From contig OZ038500.1 of assembly GCA_964036315.1 (NCBI GenBank), forward strand, positions 63,910,749 through 63,974,748: a stretch of DNA of 64,000 nt. Direction: 5' to 3'. Below are positions 8,541 to 19,539 of this stretch, in pieces (position 1 is the stretch's first letter; each line of letters opens with the position of its first letter). Under the pieces are notes generated by a model. That model saw only the letters and a program-made list of their open reading frames with translations, was not told the origin of the DNA and searched no databases. The stretch comes from Acanthosepion esculentum (taxonomy: Eukaryota; Mollusca; Cephalopoda; Sepiida; Sepiidae). The translations under genes and the position numbers were made by a program.

Positions 8541-9689
8541 CCTTTAATTGGGTGAATATTTATTTTAAAAAATACATGATATATATGGTGACAGTATTTC
8601 TGACTGACTAAAGTATATGAGAGAAAGTCCAAGAAAAATTTCCGTACCATTTCCTCCGCTCTCAGAGGTCGATTTCAAACCCAATTAATATTCGAGGATT
8701 TTTGATTATCGATTTCGTAGGCAGTCGGTTCGACCCACTTGAAGCAGTGTCGCAACATAATTTTCGCGACTTGGTTGCCTCTCATCAAGCCATGTTCCTG
8801 AGTAGCATTAGTAAATACCCAGATATCAGGATTGATGAACAATGAGAGTATTTGTCTGTCTTGCTGGTTTTGTTATGCTGAAAGACATTCTTGTTCGTCC
8901 GTTTAATTATTTTTAAGCGCCTAAAGCAAGAAATCTACTCGAAAAATATAATCTGGTCGTGTTACCTATTTGCCAAAGATATTCAACCAATAGGCTATTA
9001 TATTATCTTGTGTCTTTTCTTATATTATTGAAATTTCTTTTCCAACTTTGAAATGAAGGTGTCGATAGTATTACATATTAGGTTTTTCAACATCCGGTTT
9101 TCTGTTAAACGTGACAAATAGTGTGCTACATCAGAGTAAGACTACGGAGATTGATGAAAGTCAGAGCAACACCTGAAATATAATACGACAGACTCCTGAC
9201 TGATCCAAGTTTCAAGAAGACATAAAAAAACAGAGTTATAAACGGATACAACCTGAACGAGAATACAAAATCAAATTGTAAAATAATGAGAGACACATTG
9301 TTGACGTCAGCGAATGAGATTATTGGAAAGAAAACGAGACAAGATAGTAACGAATGGATGACAGAAAAATTTTAGAGATGATGAAAAAGTGACAATAAAC
9401 AATGCCAAAGATTGGAAAAGAACACCTGACATAGAAATAAAAACAAAACAATGTAGACAAGCTAAAGAGGAATGCGTCAATGTGGAGAAATAGAATGTGT
9501 AACACAAATAGGAGCCAGTATACAGATTAGAATAAAAGAAATTAACAAGACGAAAGGTGAGCAAACCAAAACGCACTATAAACTCACGGGAAGGATCACT
9601 GATAATAGAAAAAGAAAAACAAAAAGATGAAGCTGATACGTCAATTTCAAAAGCTAAGCAAGGTGATAGGAAGCGGAAATATGTCGTTA
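8541..9689. other. Unique spacer
   Basis: The longest minus-strand frame (138 codons, 9307-9723) is rich in Phe, Leu and Ser and shows no family motif; I treat it as chance. Nothing else recognised. Confidence 0.4.
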
Positions 9690-10115
9690 GAAAAGAGTTT
9701 CGTTTCAGGCCTCCGCCGGTCATGAATGTCCATGGATTTGATCCCAGCCATCTGCTCCTCTAGAACATCGTCGGATTACACGGCCTTGTGCGTGGAACCG
9801 ACTGTGGGGGAACAGCATTCTTTTCTGTGGGTCCGCTTGTCTTCTGCTGCGTTGTTCAGTTTCTCCTCTCCTGACATTAGTTTAACCAGAGTGTTTTTCC
9901 AACCAGAATAGTCAGCAGCAAAGTCCTCTCAATGGTCACTGTTGATCGCAAGGGCCTTTATCTCCCTCTTACAGATGTCTCTGTAGCGCAACTGACGGCG
10001 ACCGGTATCCATTTTGCCATTTGCAAGTTCCCTGTAGAGGATGTCTTTGGGGTTTCGGGCGATGAAAATAACCCGGCCATCAGAACATGCACATCAGCAC
10101 TTTGGAAGAAAAGGA
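9690..10115 (-). pseudogene. LINE C-terminal tail with zinc finger, copy 1
   Basis: This segment is a clearly related, more decayed duplicate of 10640-11218; shared plus-strand landmarks include GGTCACTGTTGATCGCAAGG and GTAGAGGATGTCTTTGGGG. Read on the minus strand it is the tail downstream of a non-LTR RT (NPKDIL..EL, QLRY.D, zinc finger). Frames are broken. Confidence 0.75.
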
Positions 10116-10229
10116 ATTTGTCGGATACTGCTGATTAATGCTAAAAGCACTTCCCCATAAATTGAGCCCTCTGGTAGTCGGTAATGCTTGTATCTCGTAT
10201 ATAATACGTTAAAAATCCGCTTTCTTCGT

Positions 10230-10365
10230 GGCGTGCGCTGAAGGCTTAAGAGTGTGTGTCTCCAATTGACGTCGCATCGGTCTTGTTTCGTTTCGGCTTG
10301 AAGCAATCGCATGTCTAGCTACACTGATGAGTTGTGATACAACAAAGCAGTTTGTCTGTGAATAA

Positions 10366-10372
<7 letters not shown>
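10230..10372 (+). mobile_element. tRNA-headed hammerhead SINE (HHR-B), copy 1
   Basis: A degraded tRNA-like region (TTTCGTTTCGGC in place of GGTTTCGATCC) precedes the landmark CATGTCTAGCTACA and then the ribozyme core; the copy runs into (CA)n/(TA)n. Family members: 23751, 33540 and 42770, all on the minus strand. Confidence 0.65.
10311..10368 (+). ncRNA. Hammerhead ribozyme relic (HHR-B1)
   Basis: CTGATGAG (10324-10331) is intact, followed by a stem II of TTGTG/CAACA closed by ATA. The second box should read CGAAAC but is CAAAGC-like, so catalysis is expected to be lost. GTC before the cleavage position is kept (10354-10356). Stem I is weakened to about 4 bp. Confidence 0.6.

Positions 10373-10431
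<59 letters not shown>
10367..10431. repeat. (CA)n then (TA)n
   Basis: Compound dinucleotide array. Confidence 0.97.
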
Positions 10432-10432
<1 letters not shown>

Positions 10433-10545
10433 ATAAATCCTAAAGAGCCAAGAAAACATTACCCTAAAGATCCGTTAAGGTGAAACCTAGGTAGGTTTTC
10501 TTGGCTTTTTGGATTTATTTTATTTATTCCCGCTCTAATTAGCAT
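10432..10545. repeat. Short foldback with GCTC..GAGC signature
   Basis: AATAAATCC...AGAGCCAAGAAAAC is repeated inverted as TTTTCTTGGCTTTTTGGATT. Between them lies CTAAAGATCC..GGTGAAACC, the same layout as 56053-56335. The signature GCTCTAATTAGCATATTGAG follows at 10531. Confidence 0.75.
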
Positions 10546-10639
10546 ATTGAGCACTCTACATTTTAGCTTTACTAGTCGCTTGTTTTTTTCTTTCTTTGGA
10601 CTAAAGACTTAAGGCACTGGACGATTTGCTTCGCCCTGT

Positions 10640-11218
10640 TCAAATGTTTTTAGTTCTTTCTTTTTTCCAATTTTTTCTCAGGTACCAATTTGTCTTGACA
10701 TATCTGCAAGTTGTGCTATCCGAGTTTTTCTTTCCAACGCAATGAGCATGGATTTGATCCCACTCATCTGCTCCTCTGGAATATCGCCGCCTATGTCTGA
10801 ACAGGACGATGCGCAAGTGGCAGTCTCTGTCACACCAGTCACACCTGTTAATTGTCTGTGCCTTGTCTATGCAGTGGCGTTCTTTTCTGCGGGTCCGCTT
10901 GTCTTCTGCTGCGGTGTTCAGTTTCTCCTTTCCTGACATTAGTTGTTTAGCCAGCGTGCTTCTCCACCCAGCAAGGTCCTCCCAATGGTCACTGTTGATC
11001 GCAAGGGCCTTTATCTCCCTCCTATAGATATCTCTGTAGCGCAACTGTTGGCGACCAATATCCCTTTTGTCGTTTGCAAGTTCCCTGTAGAGGATGTCTT
11101 TGGGGTTTCGGGCATTTTCCATTCGATGAAAATGACCCGGCCATCAGAACATGCACATCAACACTTTGGAATAAAGGTCTTCGCAATTGTCACTGTTGAT
11201 CTCAAGGGCCTTCCTTAG
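10640..11218 (-). pseudogene. LINE C-terminal tail with zinc finger, copy 2
   Basis: A 160-codon minus-strand frame reads MENARNPKDILYRELAND, QQLRYRDIYRREIKAL, EDLAGWR, then a finger CDWCDRDCHLRIVLFRHRR. It matches the known tail of jockey/RTE-type LINE ORF2 (ARIPKDLLYGEL, QLRYKDVCKRDLKAL, CxxCxRxCxSRIGLxSH). The finger probably binds nucleic acid during target-primed reverse transcription. The RT itself is absent upstream, so this is a fragment. Only 500 bp separate it from a second copy, in the same orientation. Confidence 0.85.
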
Positions 11219-11473
11219 TACGAAAAGAGTACTGGGTTGCTATGTGGTATTCCCCCTCGAAACAACAGATTTTTTATTCTACAAAAGGATAAAAAGAAAT
11301 TCTTGGGTGAAGCAATAAGGAAATCAACAAAAAGAACCCTTATATTTATGTAAGAGACAGCCGAAATCCGTTGGACGCATAATGGTCGAGGAGTACAGGG
11401 AAAACTCACACGGGGCATATTACGGACAAGAGCGATAAGAGAAGGCTGTGAGCAACTTACCTGACGGGCTTAT
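11219..11473. other. Spacer
   Basis: Nothing recognised. Confidence 0.4.
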
Positions 11474-11646
11474 TTGAGTGAAAGGCGAAACGGGACGGGG
11501 GTCTTAACAATGGGAGAAGAACTGCTCAAAACAACACGAAATAGATATAAAGTTGGGGAGATCCATGATTGCCTATACCCTAAAGGGACGCGGCAGATAG
11601 AAGGAAACAATTTTCTTATTCCAATGAATTATTATCTTACCTTGAT
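11474..11646 (+). repeat. Dispersed repeat shared with 54400-54600
   Basis: Shares a CCATGATTGCC block and a GGGACACGGCACATAGAA-type block (here GGGACGCGGCAGATAGAA) with 54521-54560. Function and class unknown. Confidence 0.55.
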
Positions 11647-11668
11647 ATATATATATATATATATATAT
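11647..11668. repeat. (TA)n
   Basis: Short TA array. Confidence 0.95.
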
Positions 11669-11979
11669 TGTTGTGGATTCCGGGATGAAATCCGGTATCA
11701 AATAATAACAAACGCCAAGAATGAATATAGGAAAATAAATGTATTAACGTAATAATACAAACTGGTAATACAGGTTAGTAGTTCCAGGAATGCGGGTTAG
11801 TAGCAAAATATATATACAGTCTTTGAATATCGACGTATCCCTGAATGACTTCTTACTGAGTCTAGTGCTCGTTACTGTGACTCTTATGCTACCCTCCTCT
11901 ATGACTACTGTCCGGGTATTCACTGGCGGTAGTATATGTATACCCTGGGTGAGTCCATTTGTGTAATAAGGGGAGACCC

Positions 11980-11983
<4 letters not shown>
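11669..11983. other. Spacer
   Basis: Contains a small direct repeat (CAGGTTAGTAG / CGGGTTAGTAG). No gene. Confidence 0.4.

Positions 11984-12044
<61 letters not shown>
11984..12044. repeat. (TA)n
   Basis: Pure array. Confidence 0.98.
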
Positions 12045-12046
<2 letters not shown>

Positions 12047-13009
12047 CTTATCGATGGGTTTGTGATTTGTTAGAAATTATAACATTAATCAAATATAATC
12101 GATTTTGAGAACAATTTTTATTTATTTATTTGATAGAACAAAATTTAAGAAAAGAAATAAGAGATGCTGCAAATAAGAAAACTATCACGTGGTCGATTTG
12201 CGCTACAGAAGAGGGAGTATCGTGACAGAGAATTGGAAATCCGACTAACATTACCGACTTAAATAAAACGTAAAGAGTATAAAGTCAACCTTCATATGAT
12301 CGTCGTGTATACAAAATAAGAACACACGGGTGGCATAATGGGATCCGACTGTAATCAATATATCAACGAAGTTATATTGTGTTTAATTATTTCATCTGTG
12401 AAGAAGCTATCAGAGTAGAATTTGAAAGATTTCAAGCATTAAAAAAAAAGTAAAATAAGCACTATTTATTTTACTCAGATATATATTAACTATCAATTCA
12501 TTGGCAAATATTTAATTTACAATTGCAAGAGAATCGCTCAAACTTTTCAGAATGAATCGTACGCCACATGAATGAAAGTTTTTTTTTCGGAGCAGAAGCC
12601 TGTTTTCGAAGTTGTATGCTAACCTAAGAACTCGTATCAAATATGCGTCGAAACTGGGAATGTCGCCATTAACTAGGGACCAATGAATTGCGCGATTCAC
12701 TACTAAGGAAAAAAGAAACAAGCGTGCTGCTGGATCACCAGAAAGGTTTCTGTGTACAATGGCACGGGAAATTGCAGAAGAATTAACGTTGCAGGGTTGT
12801 AGATGCGGCAGAGGTTTGTACTTTATTTTCTTCACCCGGTTTATTATGCTAAAGCAGTTAAAAGGAAGTCACTTTTGGAACCATGCCATCTGTTCAAACG
12901 AATTCCCATTTGATCAATGTTTAAAATACCAGAGGAGTATGAGCTGTTGCTCATTCAGTTTAGAATTTTGTTGGAGAAACTCTTTTTATGTTAATCATTT
13001 CACCCTGAG
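12045..13009. other. Spacer with unrecognised minus-strand ORF
   Basis: A 107-codon minus frame (12512-12835) and an overlapping 114-codon plus frame exist. Neither shows a domain, and base composition is not coding-like. Left as unexplained. Confidence 0.35.
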
Positions 13010-13375
13010 AAAAGCAATAAATTCACTAAGACGCAAGAGATTACTGAGTGTGAAAGAATATGAGAAAAAGAAGAAGAAAATTATTAATGCGAGAGAACGA
13101 TAAAGAACTGGAATTAAGAAGACAAGATAACGATTGACGATTTCGAAGATCAAAATTGACTGGAAAGCAAGAGGCTGGAAGAGAGTTCCACAAGCGAGAA
13201 ATGTGAGAGGAGAAACTGTTAGGACAGAACCTCTCGTTCTATCCTATCGAGCCATTTATACATCTAGCCATTTATACATCTAGCCATTTCAGCTGTAAAG
13301 TGATGAGAACTAGTTGCCAGTCTAGTATTGCGTCTATATCTGTAAATTATTTGACTATCAGAAGAATTACCATAG
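13010..13375 (-). pseudogene. LINE-A ORF2 3' end and 3' UTR
   Basis: The plus-strand text shares the family landmarks CACTAAGA..CAAGAG, TTGACTGGAAAGCAAG, AGAAACTGTTAGGA and CATCTAGCCATTTC with 26590, 36115 and 55115. On the minus strand these are the FYANSFFSRT..LW..LP block followed by the FN..KFKFNVNRY terminus. A 17-bp module (CATCTAGCCATTTATA) is triplicated here. Heavily decayed. Confidence 0.75.
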
Positions 13376-13688
13376 AATGTTTTTTAAAGAAAAGTTACGG
13401 GAAAGCTACATTACGGCGAAGAAAAAGTTACTAACCAAAACACTTGGAAAGTAATCTACGAAAGACGGTCGCTAACAAAGAACTGGCGTCATCGTAGGCT
13501 ACGTAGTTGGATTAGGGAACCCACACTCAGGGCAGATGAGGTCACTTGCAAAAACTGCACATCACCCAATAAACTGCCTAGTGCTTTCTGAATTTTTCCA
13601 TTTGCGGCAAGTCATGCCAGCACTTTAAAAACATTCGGATTTTTTTAAAGGATTCGAATTTTGGGGGTTTTGTGTAAAGGATACTCAA

Positions 13689-13689
<1 letters not shown>
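13376..13689. other. Spacer
   Basis: Nothing recognised. Confidence 0.4.

Positions 13690-13728
<39 letters not shown>
13690..13728. repeat. (TA)n array at mariner insertion point
   Basis: The TA array runs directly into the 5' terminal repeat of the mariner, whose TA target duplication it supplied. Confidence 0.95.
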
Positions 13729-13730
<2 letters not shown>

Positions 13731-14583
13731 ATGCAATAGGTAAATGTTTCAGTGCGCGTTGCTATAGATTTTCTCGACAGCACAGTATAATAGGATCAGT
13801 TGTACACCGTCTGTGAGATAAAGGGCATCATAACGCAATTCCCCCTGCCAAAAATTTGGAAATGGCATTCGCTTGGCATTCGCGCCGTATTCTCCAATAG
13901 GAAGATTTAAGAGTGTTTGGGTGTCACTTTGAGGACAGTACTTAGAATTCGGAGAGAGTTGGATGAGTCTAATGGAGATTACGAAAGTACGGCAAGTCGG
14001 AAAACACACTCTGAACATTCCGATAAGAAAATAAGTGCCAAATTTGTTGGCGAGGGCCTCAGACTCAACACGGAAGCATACATCACGTGTCATGAGGAAG
14101 CAGTGCTGCCATTGGTCAAGAGGGTGGCTGATGGAAAACTCTATGTCTGACAACTGGACGCTGCACCATGTTACATAAGCAGGAGGAACCAGTCAGAGCT
14201 GTCAGACGATTTCCGCGACCACATCACCCCTTACATATGGCCACCGAACAACTCCTGACAGCAACGCACTTGATTATTGTGTGTAGGACGCTGTTGAGCG
14301 AGTGATCAACAAAACTCCTTGTAACATGAACTTAAGGCAAGGCAAGGATTATGGAAGCATTCACCCACTTAAATATGGTGACCGCCCAGAAGAGATGCAG
14401 GCGATTCCGAAATTGTCTGGAGGCCGTGATCGTAGTCAATAGCGGTGTTATTGAATAAATCTACTCTTTAGTATTTTAAAATATTTTTGTGTCATTTTGG
14501 CGAATATATCTGTTAAAATGAGATGTCAGTGTTACTTTCGTTTCTGCATAAATTTGACGGCAATTTATCTAACGCACACCCTG
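13729..14583 (+). mobile_element. Internally deleted DD37D mariner, copy 2
   Basis: 5' end GGATGCAATAGGTAAATG; 3' end GGCAATTTATCTAACGCACA then CCCTGTA, with a terminal TA. The same family as copies at 5576 and 36662. Transposase relic on the plus strand: MGVTLRTVLRIRRELDES, SDKKISAKFVG directly joined to GLRLNTEAYIT, LYV*, QLDAAPCY (catalytic Asp kept), WPPNN then stops. The join after EFVG-like residues is at the same place as in copy 1, implying that both descend from one deletion derivative. Confidence 0.92.
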
Positions 14584-15659
14584 TATGCGTGTGTGCGTGT
14601 GTAACATATGTGTATGTATGCATGTTTGTATATGAACTGTAATTAACCTTCTGAAATCAATGATATGATTCAGACATTAACGACCTCGCCACTGTCTCAA
14701 CATTAGACTATTCAAATCATATCCTGTACGGTCATTCTCCAATTCTTTTGACTCATTCTCATTGTATCATCGTTGTCTGATACTGAGAATCCACATAGTT
14801 TAGTACAAGCTTTGAATGACTATAGTCAAGCGTGCAGATAGCACCGGCTTCCGCGGTTTGATGGGGTGAGGCAATACTGTCCGTCGCGTACTGGTTGGCG
14901 GCTGTCTACGTGCAGTGCGTGGTCAGCCATCATGTATCAATGTAGTCTTTTGCACGAAATGCCAGTGCTGGAACGATGGAATAATTCTCTTTATCTTTCA
15001 CCAGCACACGATGCTCACTTGTGATGTCACGCCTACAGTTTTTCAAAAAGAAATTTTTCTCCGCGTCACGACTGCTCTGTTTTGAGTTTATTTCAATATT
15101 AAAATTCACGCGGAAACGTTTATTTGAACTGGCACACATGCGATTCCAGGCGGCATGCCTATTTCAGATGGCACTTGTATTTGGTACAAAAGATTATGTC
15201 TTCGTGTGCAGGAGGTATGATCAAAAGTATCGGGACTGTTGCTGTGGTAACGAAGCAAATGTACAGAGAGCGAAATTGCTTGACAGACTCTGACCATGAA
15301 CTCTGTCGCGCATGCGTCGTAAGTTATAACGTTATTCGTCACTTCCGTTGTTTCTAGCAGTACACGAAAAGGAAAATGTGTAGAGCGTGGTCATCCCAGA
15401 GCATTACGGAGGTTCCATTAGTGGCCATAGCTTTTGCAGCAATCTTTTGGCCAAGTACAACATTCGCCAGTTCCGACAATCAGCATATTCTACAGATATC
15501 GTCCCTTGCGAGCTTTTTCTCTTAACAAAAATAAATCACATTTGAAAGGAACAAGATTACAAGACCAAGAGAACGCGACAAACAAGCAGCTCTCTATTTC
15601 AAAAAATAAGTTCCGGGAATATTTCCATAAATGGAAACAACGCTGAATAAAGTGTGTGG
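14584..15659. other. Spacer, GC-richer in part
   Basis: 14820-15350 is less AT-rich than its surroundings. A stretch near 15207 (GAGGTATGATCAAAAGTATC, GGGACTGTTG) resembles the 5' end of a mariner-type element, but I cannot find its partner end. Overlapping frames of 70-90 codons show no domain. Confidence 0.35.
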
Positions 15660-16045
15660 CTTCAGAATGAGGCTACTTCGAAGAAGATTAAAAGTTGAAT
15701 TGATATGTTTTATTTACACTACTAATATTCGGACTATTGTCCTCATCTTTACTATCGTAACGATTCAGTCGTTGTGCTCATCGGGCTTCCTCGCGCATAT
15801 ATCGATCTGGGAAACCTACAGAGAATTCTGAACTGAAACCTTTATTTAACCATAATGTTCTTGTCCCTCTTCTTGTGTCGAGGAATATATCGTCTAGTTC
15901 TTATTTTCAGTTAGTACTGTTCATTTCAACCGTTTCCCCTGAGTACAAGTACACACTGTCCGACCCAAAGATTGAACTCAGAACCGCTATGTCACCAAAT
16001 TCACAAACCAATGCATTTATCCACTAGACCATTACCCGTGAAATG
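15660..16045 (-). mobile_element. tRNA-headed SINE with hammerhead-like core (SINE-4), copy 1
   Basis: On the minus strand, CACGGGTAATGGTCTAGTGG (A-box region) and GCGGTTCTGAGTTCAATC (B-box) form a tRNA-like head. About 200 bp downstream comes CCCGATGAGCAC.. AACGACTGAATCGTTACGAT, which aligns with the CTGAAGAAGTCC..GGTCGAAACGTTG motif of the copy at 37690. It ends GTAGTGTAAATAAAACA. The core here is decayed. Confidence 0.6.
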
Positions 16046-16099
16046 TGCTGAAGATTTTTCATAGCACCAGAACCGATACTTTTTGATCAGAACTTGTAT

Positions 16100-16370
16100 G
16101 TCATTTTGTGTGTGTTTGTTTGTTTGTGTGTGTGTGATTGCGTGTATGAGTGTGTGTTTTTTTTGTGTGTGCATTTTTGCTTGCTTGTGTGTGTTTGTAT
16201 GCGTGTGATATTTTGTGTGTTGTTTTTTGTTTGCTAGTTTATGCGTGTGTGTGTTGTTGTTTGTGTGTGTTTTGCGTGTTGTGTTTGTGTGTGCTTGTTT
16301 GATTGTGTGTGTGTGTGTGCTTGTTTGATTGTGTGTGTGTGTGTTTGATTGTTTGTGTTTGCGTATGTTA
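16100..16370. repeat. GT-rich low-complexity tract
   Basis: Irregular TGTGTGTTTG runs. The 155-codon His/Thr-rich minus frame across it is an artefact of the repeat. Confidence 0.95.
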
Positions 16371-17020
16371 GTAATCAACTTAAACTTAACAAAATTGTTT
16401 TGCATAAGCAAGAATGTAAGTTTTGCCCAAATCTGCTCATTTATATGGCAATAAAAAAACAACTTCACATGTCAAAGGTCAAAGAAACTGACATCGTTTA
16501 TTGCCGTTTCTAGAAAATCTATGTAATCGCGTTTTTTTTTTCTTTCCCACAAGTCGAACAGTCTTGTCTGTCAGATAATTAGCGTTTTGTAAATGAATAT
16601 TTTAAGTAATTGCATGAAGCCAAAAGAAGAGGAAGACATAAACTGAACGTCGGAGTTGCGTAAACATTACACGTGGCCTCAAGTCACAAACAACTAAATT
16701 ATAAAATCAGTCGCGGAATATCGATTGTTAACTGAATGAAATCAAAGATAAATATATTCGCTTTGTATTTAGGCCGACTTAAGTGAATTCACTTGCTTCA
16801 AAGAAATAAAGAAGCCAACAACAAATTACTCAATTCCTTTTCTTTTTATTTATTTTACCTTTTACCAGGAATTTTGCATTAAGAGCATTAAGATATAGTG
16901 ATTATAGTTGAATTAAAATCTCGAATTACAAAACACCAACTCAAACGTAAGCAGTTAACGACTGGGTGTATTTTGATTTAATTTTTTTTACATCAAGGTT
17001 CAATCTGTACAAGGGCCAGG

Positions 17021-17024
<4 letters not shown>
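16371..17024. other. Spacer
   Basis: Nothing recognised. Confidence 0.45.

Positions 17025-17096
<72 letters not shown>
17025..17096. repeat. (TA)n
   Basis: About 35 TA units. Confidence 0.98.
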
Positions 17097-17099
<3 letters not shown>

Positions 17100-17130
17100 A
17101 ATAGATATCACCTCATACAAGGCAGTATAA

Positions 17131-17822
17131 CCGCTAAGACACAAGAGGTTATTAGGTGTGGAAGAATTAGGAATAGAAGCATTAATAATGAGCGGGAAGT
17201 GGAAAGCGTAAACATGCGGACAGTAGATAGCCATTAACATTGTATTTAAATTTTTTCAGATTATAGTTGGCTGAAAAGCTTGTAGCCAGAAGGGAATCAA
17301 AAGTGGGTAGTGGGAAGAAGAAACTGTTAGCATAGAATTTACGGCTACATCTAGCCAGCTCAACAGTAAATTGATGAGATCTCGACGCCAGTCTAGTGGT
17401 GCGCTTAAATTAAAATATCTAGCTATCATTGTGAAGGGCTTATCGGAACAATTACCAGGAAGGTATTTATAGAAAAGACACAGAGAGACAACCTTCAGGC
17501 GTTGGAAAGTGGCTGAATCCGTACCGACCGATCAGGGTCAATAATATTGCTGATTCTTCTTAGGATTTTATCAAGGAGCTCAAGGTAAATAACAGGGGTC
17601 CCAGACCACACGTGGCAGCAATATTCTAAGCATGGACAAATGGTAGAGATTCTGGAGAGAAAAATTGTTTCACCATATAGTGAACTGACTTTCTTAGCGG
17701 CTGACTTAGCAATGGCTTCAATATAGTCTTTCCACTCCATATCAGCTGAGAACGTTAGCCCAAGAAGGCTCAACGAGTTACTTTCTTGGAGGTTAGCATC
17801 AGCCATGCTAATGGAACGCAGA
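17131..17822 (-). pseudogene. LINE-A ORF2 C-terminal fragment
   Basis: Minus frame: MADANLQESNSLSLLGLTFS, DMEWKDYIEAIAKSAAKKVSS, CLEYCCHVWSGTP, LLDKILRRISNI, then decayed YKYLPGNCSD-like and C-terminal segments to about 17131. In order these are the end of the RT palm/thumb (LLGLTF..WxxYI), the IRPCxEYCCHxWSGAP block and the RRICNxIGPD helix of a jockey/CR1-type RT. The catalytic FADD box is not included, so the copy is truncated at its 5' side. Immediately upstream sits a second LINE fragment of another subfamily. Confidence 0.88.
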
Positions 17823-17828
17823 GAAGGC

Positions 17829-18290
17829 TTACGTTAAAGAGCCATTTGTACGGAGAGGAGGGGGAAGATAACGGTTAACTCGAGACTTGAACAGATTAAG
17901 ATTGTAGTGATCGATCAAACATCCTTTTAGGAGTTTGTTCCACATAGCCGTTGTCCGCGAGGAGATGCTGTTCGTGTGGAACTTACTTCTCACAAATGGA
18001 ATACGGAGGTGGTTCATTACAATGTAAGTGACATGGCGAGTCCGGGCTGTGAAGGTTAGAGCTGGCGGAACCAAGGAATATAGTTCCTCCCAGCACTTTC
18101 CATGCTAGTAGCGACAGAGCAGTGAGAGGCTCGCCACATCCCGTCTGGGAGAGAGAGGTTGGAGGGTGGAAAATAATTCGTCACCCACTAGGACTCTGAG
18201 ACGCTTTTGAACACTATCGAAACTGAAAAGTGAGTTCTGGGTATCTCCCGCCCAAATATGACAAGTATAAACTGGGTTTCTTAGGTCGTT
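17829..18290 (-). pseudogene. LINE-B ORF2 C-terminal fragment
   Basis: The 81-codon frame has PALTFTARTRHVTYIVMNHLRIPF, SKFHTNSISSRTTAMWNKL and LNLFKSRVNRYL, the extreme C-terminus of a non-LTR ORF2. Upstream decayed sequence carries the SLSL..R..WAGD-like parts. Subfamily shared with 7390 and 29900. Confidence 0.82.
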
Positions 18291-18654
18291 CTAAAGCGGC
18301 ACAACGAGAAAGGGTCCCAAAGGATATCACAGACTGACTTCACGAACGAAGATATGTGGATGGTTTCCCACCACAGTTGCAGGGAAGATAGCCCTCTTCC
18401 ACTAGGCCTGCACTTGTAAAATTTTAGCAATCCCACTCGTTAAAACCAGGGATTCACGTTCCATCGTCCAGGGAGTTTGGATACCAGGGAGTTTGGACAC
18501 TCAGGTCCTAGAGTCGTAGGTTTTATATTGGATTTTGTTTATTTGTTTAACAACATATCATTTGCTTATGAGTCATTTAAGGCTGAAATTCTGTTCTCTT
18601 GTGAGCTTTGGCAATTTTTTCTTTCCCAAAATTGTATTAAATTTATTTTTATAT
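18291..18654. other. Spacer
   Basis: Contains a duplicated CCAGGGAGTTTGGA (about 18467 and 18485). No gene. Confidence 0.4.
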
Positions 18655-18845
18655 TTTGACCTCAGTGTTTGCGTGAGGGGGTCACTATTTTCGTATAGTT
18701 GGGACCGTTAATAGGTGCTACCCCACCCCGTGTCAGAGTGGATCCGAGAACAACAATTAAGAGGTGATTCCACGCTCCTCAAAACAGATCAGAGGCCTTG
18801 CTGCCGGACGTAGTTTATCGTCATACTCAGGAAGATTCTGTTGGA
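18655..18845 (-). mobile_element. R3 head fragment
   Basis: Matches the R3 head (TTGACCTCAG, TAATAGGTGCTACC, TTAAGAGGTGATTCC, GTAGTTTATCGTCATACTCA); the tail is absent. Confidence 0.75.
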
Positions 18846-18904
18846 TTTCCTTTCTCATAAACAGAGAATCGAACCGAATGTAACTCTTTCATCTCTGAAA
18901 TATA

Positions 18905-19270
18905 GGGTGACCCAAAAAAACGGGAACTTTTTAACAATCCAATAAAACCAAGATTGATAGAAGAAAAATATTTAATTCATAGTAATTGAAACCTTAAAAC
19001 ATGACTTTTAAGAAACAAAGATGGAATTTTCATTTCTTTTAAATTACGTCCTGTAGATGGCGTCCTCCTGTACGAATGCATTCTTGAAATCTGCTGTTGA
19101 GATTCCTCATTAACTGCTGCAACATCTCAGCTGGGATACTGTGAATTTCATTTTCGTTACTAAAATGGCGAAATGCTTATTTGCTCAAGGTCACTGTCTC
19201 GTAGTGTTGCCACTTGCTCATGTCTGGCAAAACGCACTTCAAAAATTCCCGTTTTTTGGGGGTCAGCCTG
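18905..19270 (-). mobile_element. Short TIR transposon with transposase C-terminus
   Basis: GGGTGACCCAAAAAAACGGG at the left and, inverted, GCTGACCCCCAAAAAACGGG at the right, with TA outside each end. On the minus strand IPAEMLQQLMRNLNSRFQEC, then IRTGGRHLQDVI and stop, is the C-terminus of a Tc1/mariner-superfamily transposase (pattern ...RCxxCxxxxGGHxxxx). At 366 bp it has lost the catalytic domain, so it is a non-autonomous deletion derivative. Confidence 0.85.
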
Positions 19271-19539
19271 TATATCTTCTACAGTGATAATAGTCACTAA
19301 GGTTTAGAAAAAAGCCTTACAATGATTTTTTATAGGCAGACATAACACTGACAACATAAACATGTAAATAAAACTTGCCGATTGCAAATTCAGAAAGAAA
19401 ACTGTAGGAATTATTGGTCAGTGTTGTCGAGGAAAGCAAGAGGAAAGGATTATCTATCGACTGTTAGAAGGCAAAACTCATGTTTGTTAGCAAAATAGAC
19501 AGCTTAGATTGTGAGTTACGTATCATAAATTCATGTGAA
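19271..19539. other. Spacer
   Basis: Nothing recognised. Confidence 0.4.

Noticed and set aside
9307..9723. 138-codon Phe/Ser/Leu-rich membrane protein
   Set aside because: Composition is what AT-rich, T-rich DNA gives by chance; no family motif.
12512..12835. 107-codon minus-strand gene
   Set aside because: No domain, no splice or promoter context, overlapped by an equally long frame on the other strand.
15207..15430. Full mariner element starting GAGGTATGATCAAAAG
   Set aside because: Only one end is suggestive; no matching inverse end or transposase motif was found nearby.
16001..16468. 155-codon His/Thr-rich protein
   Set aside because: Produced entirely by an irregular GT tract.
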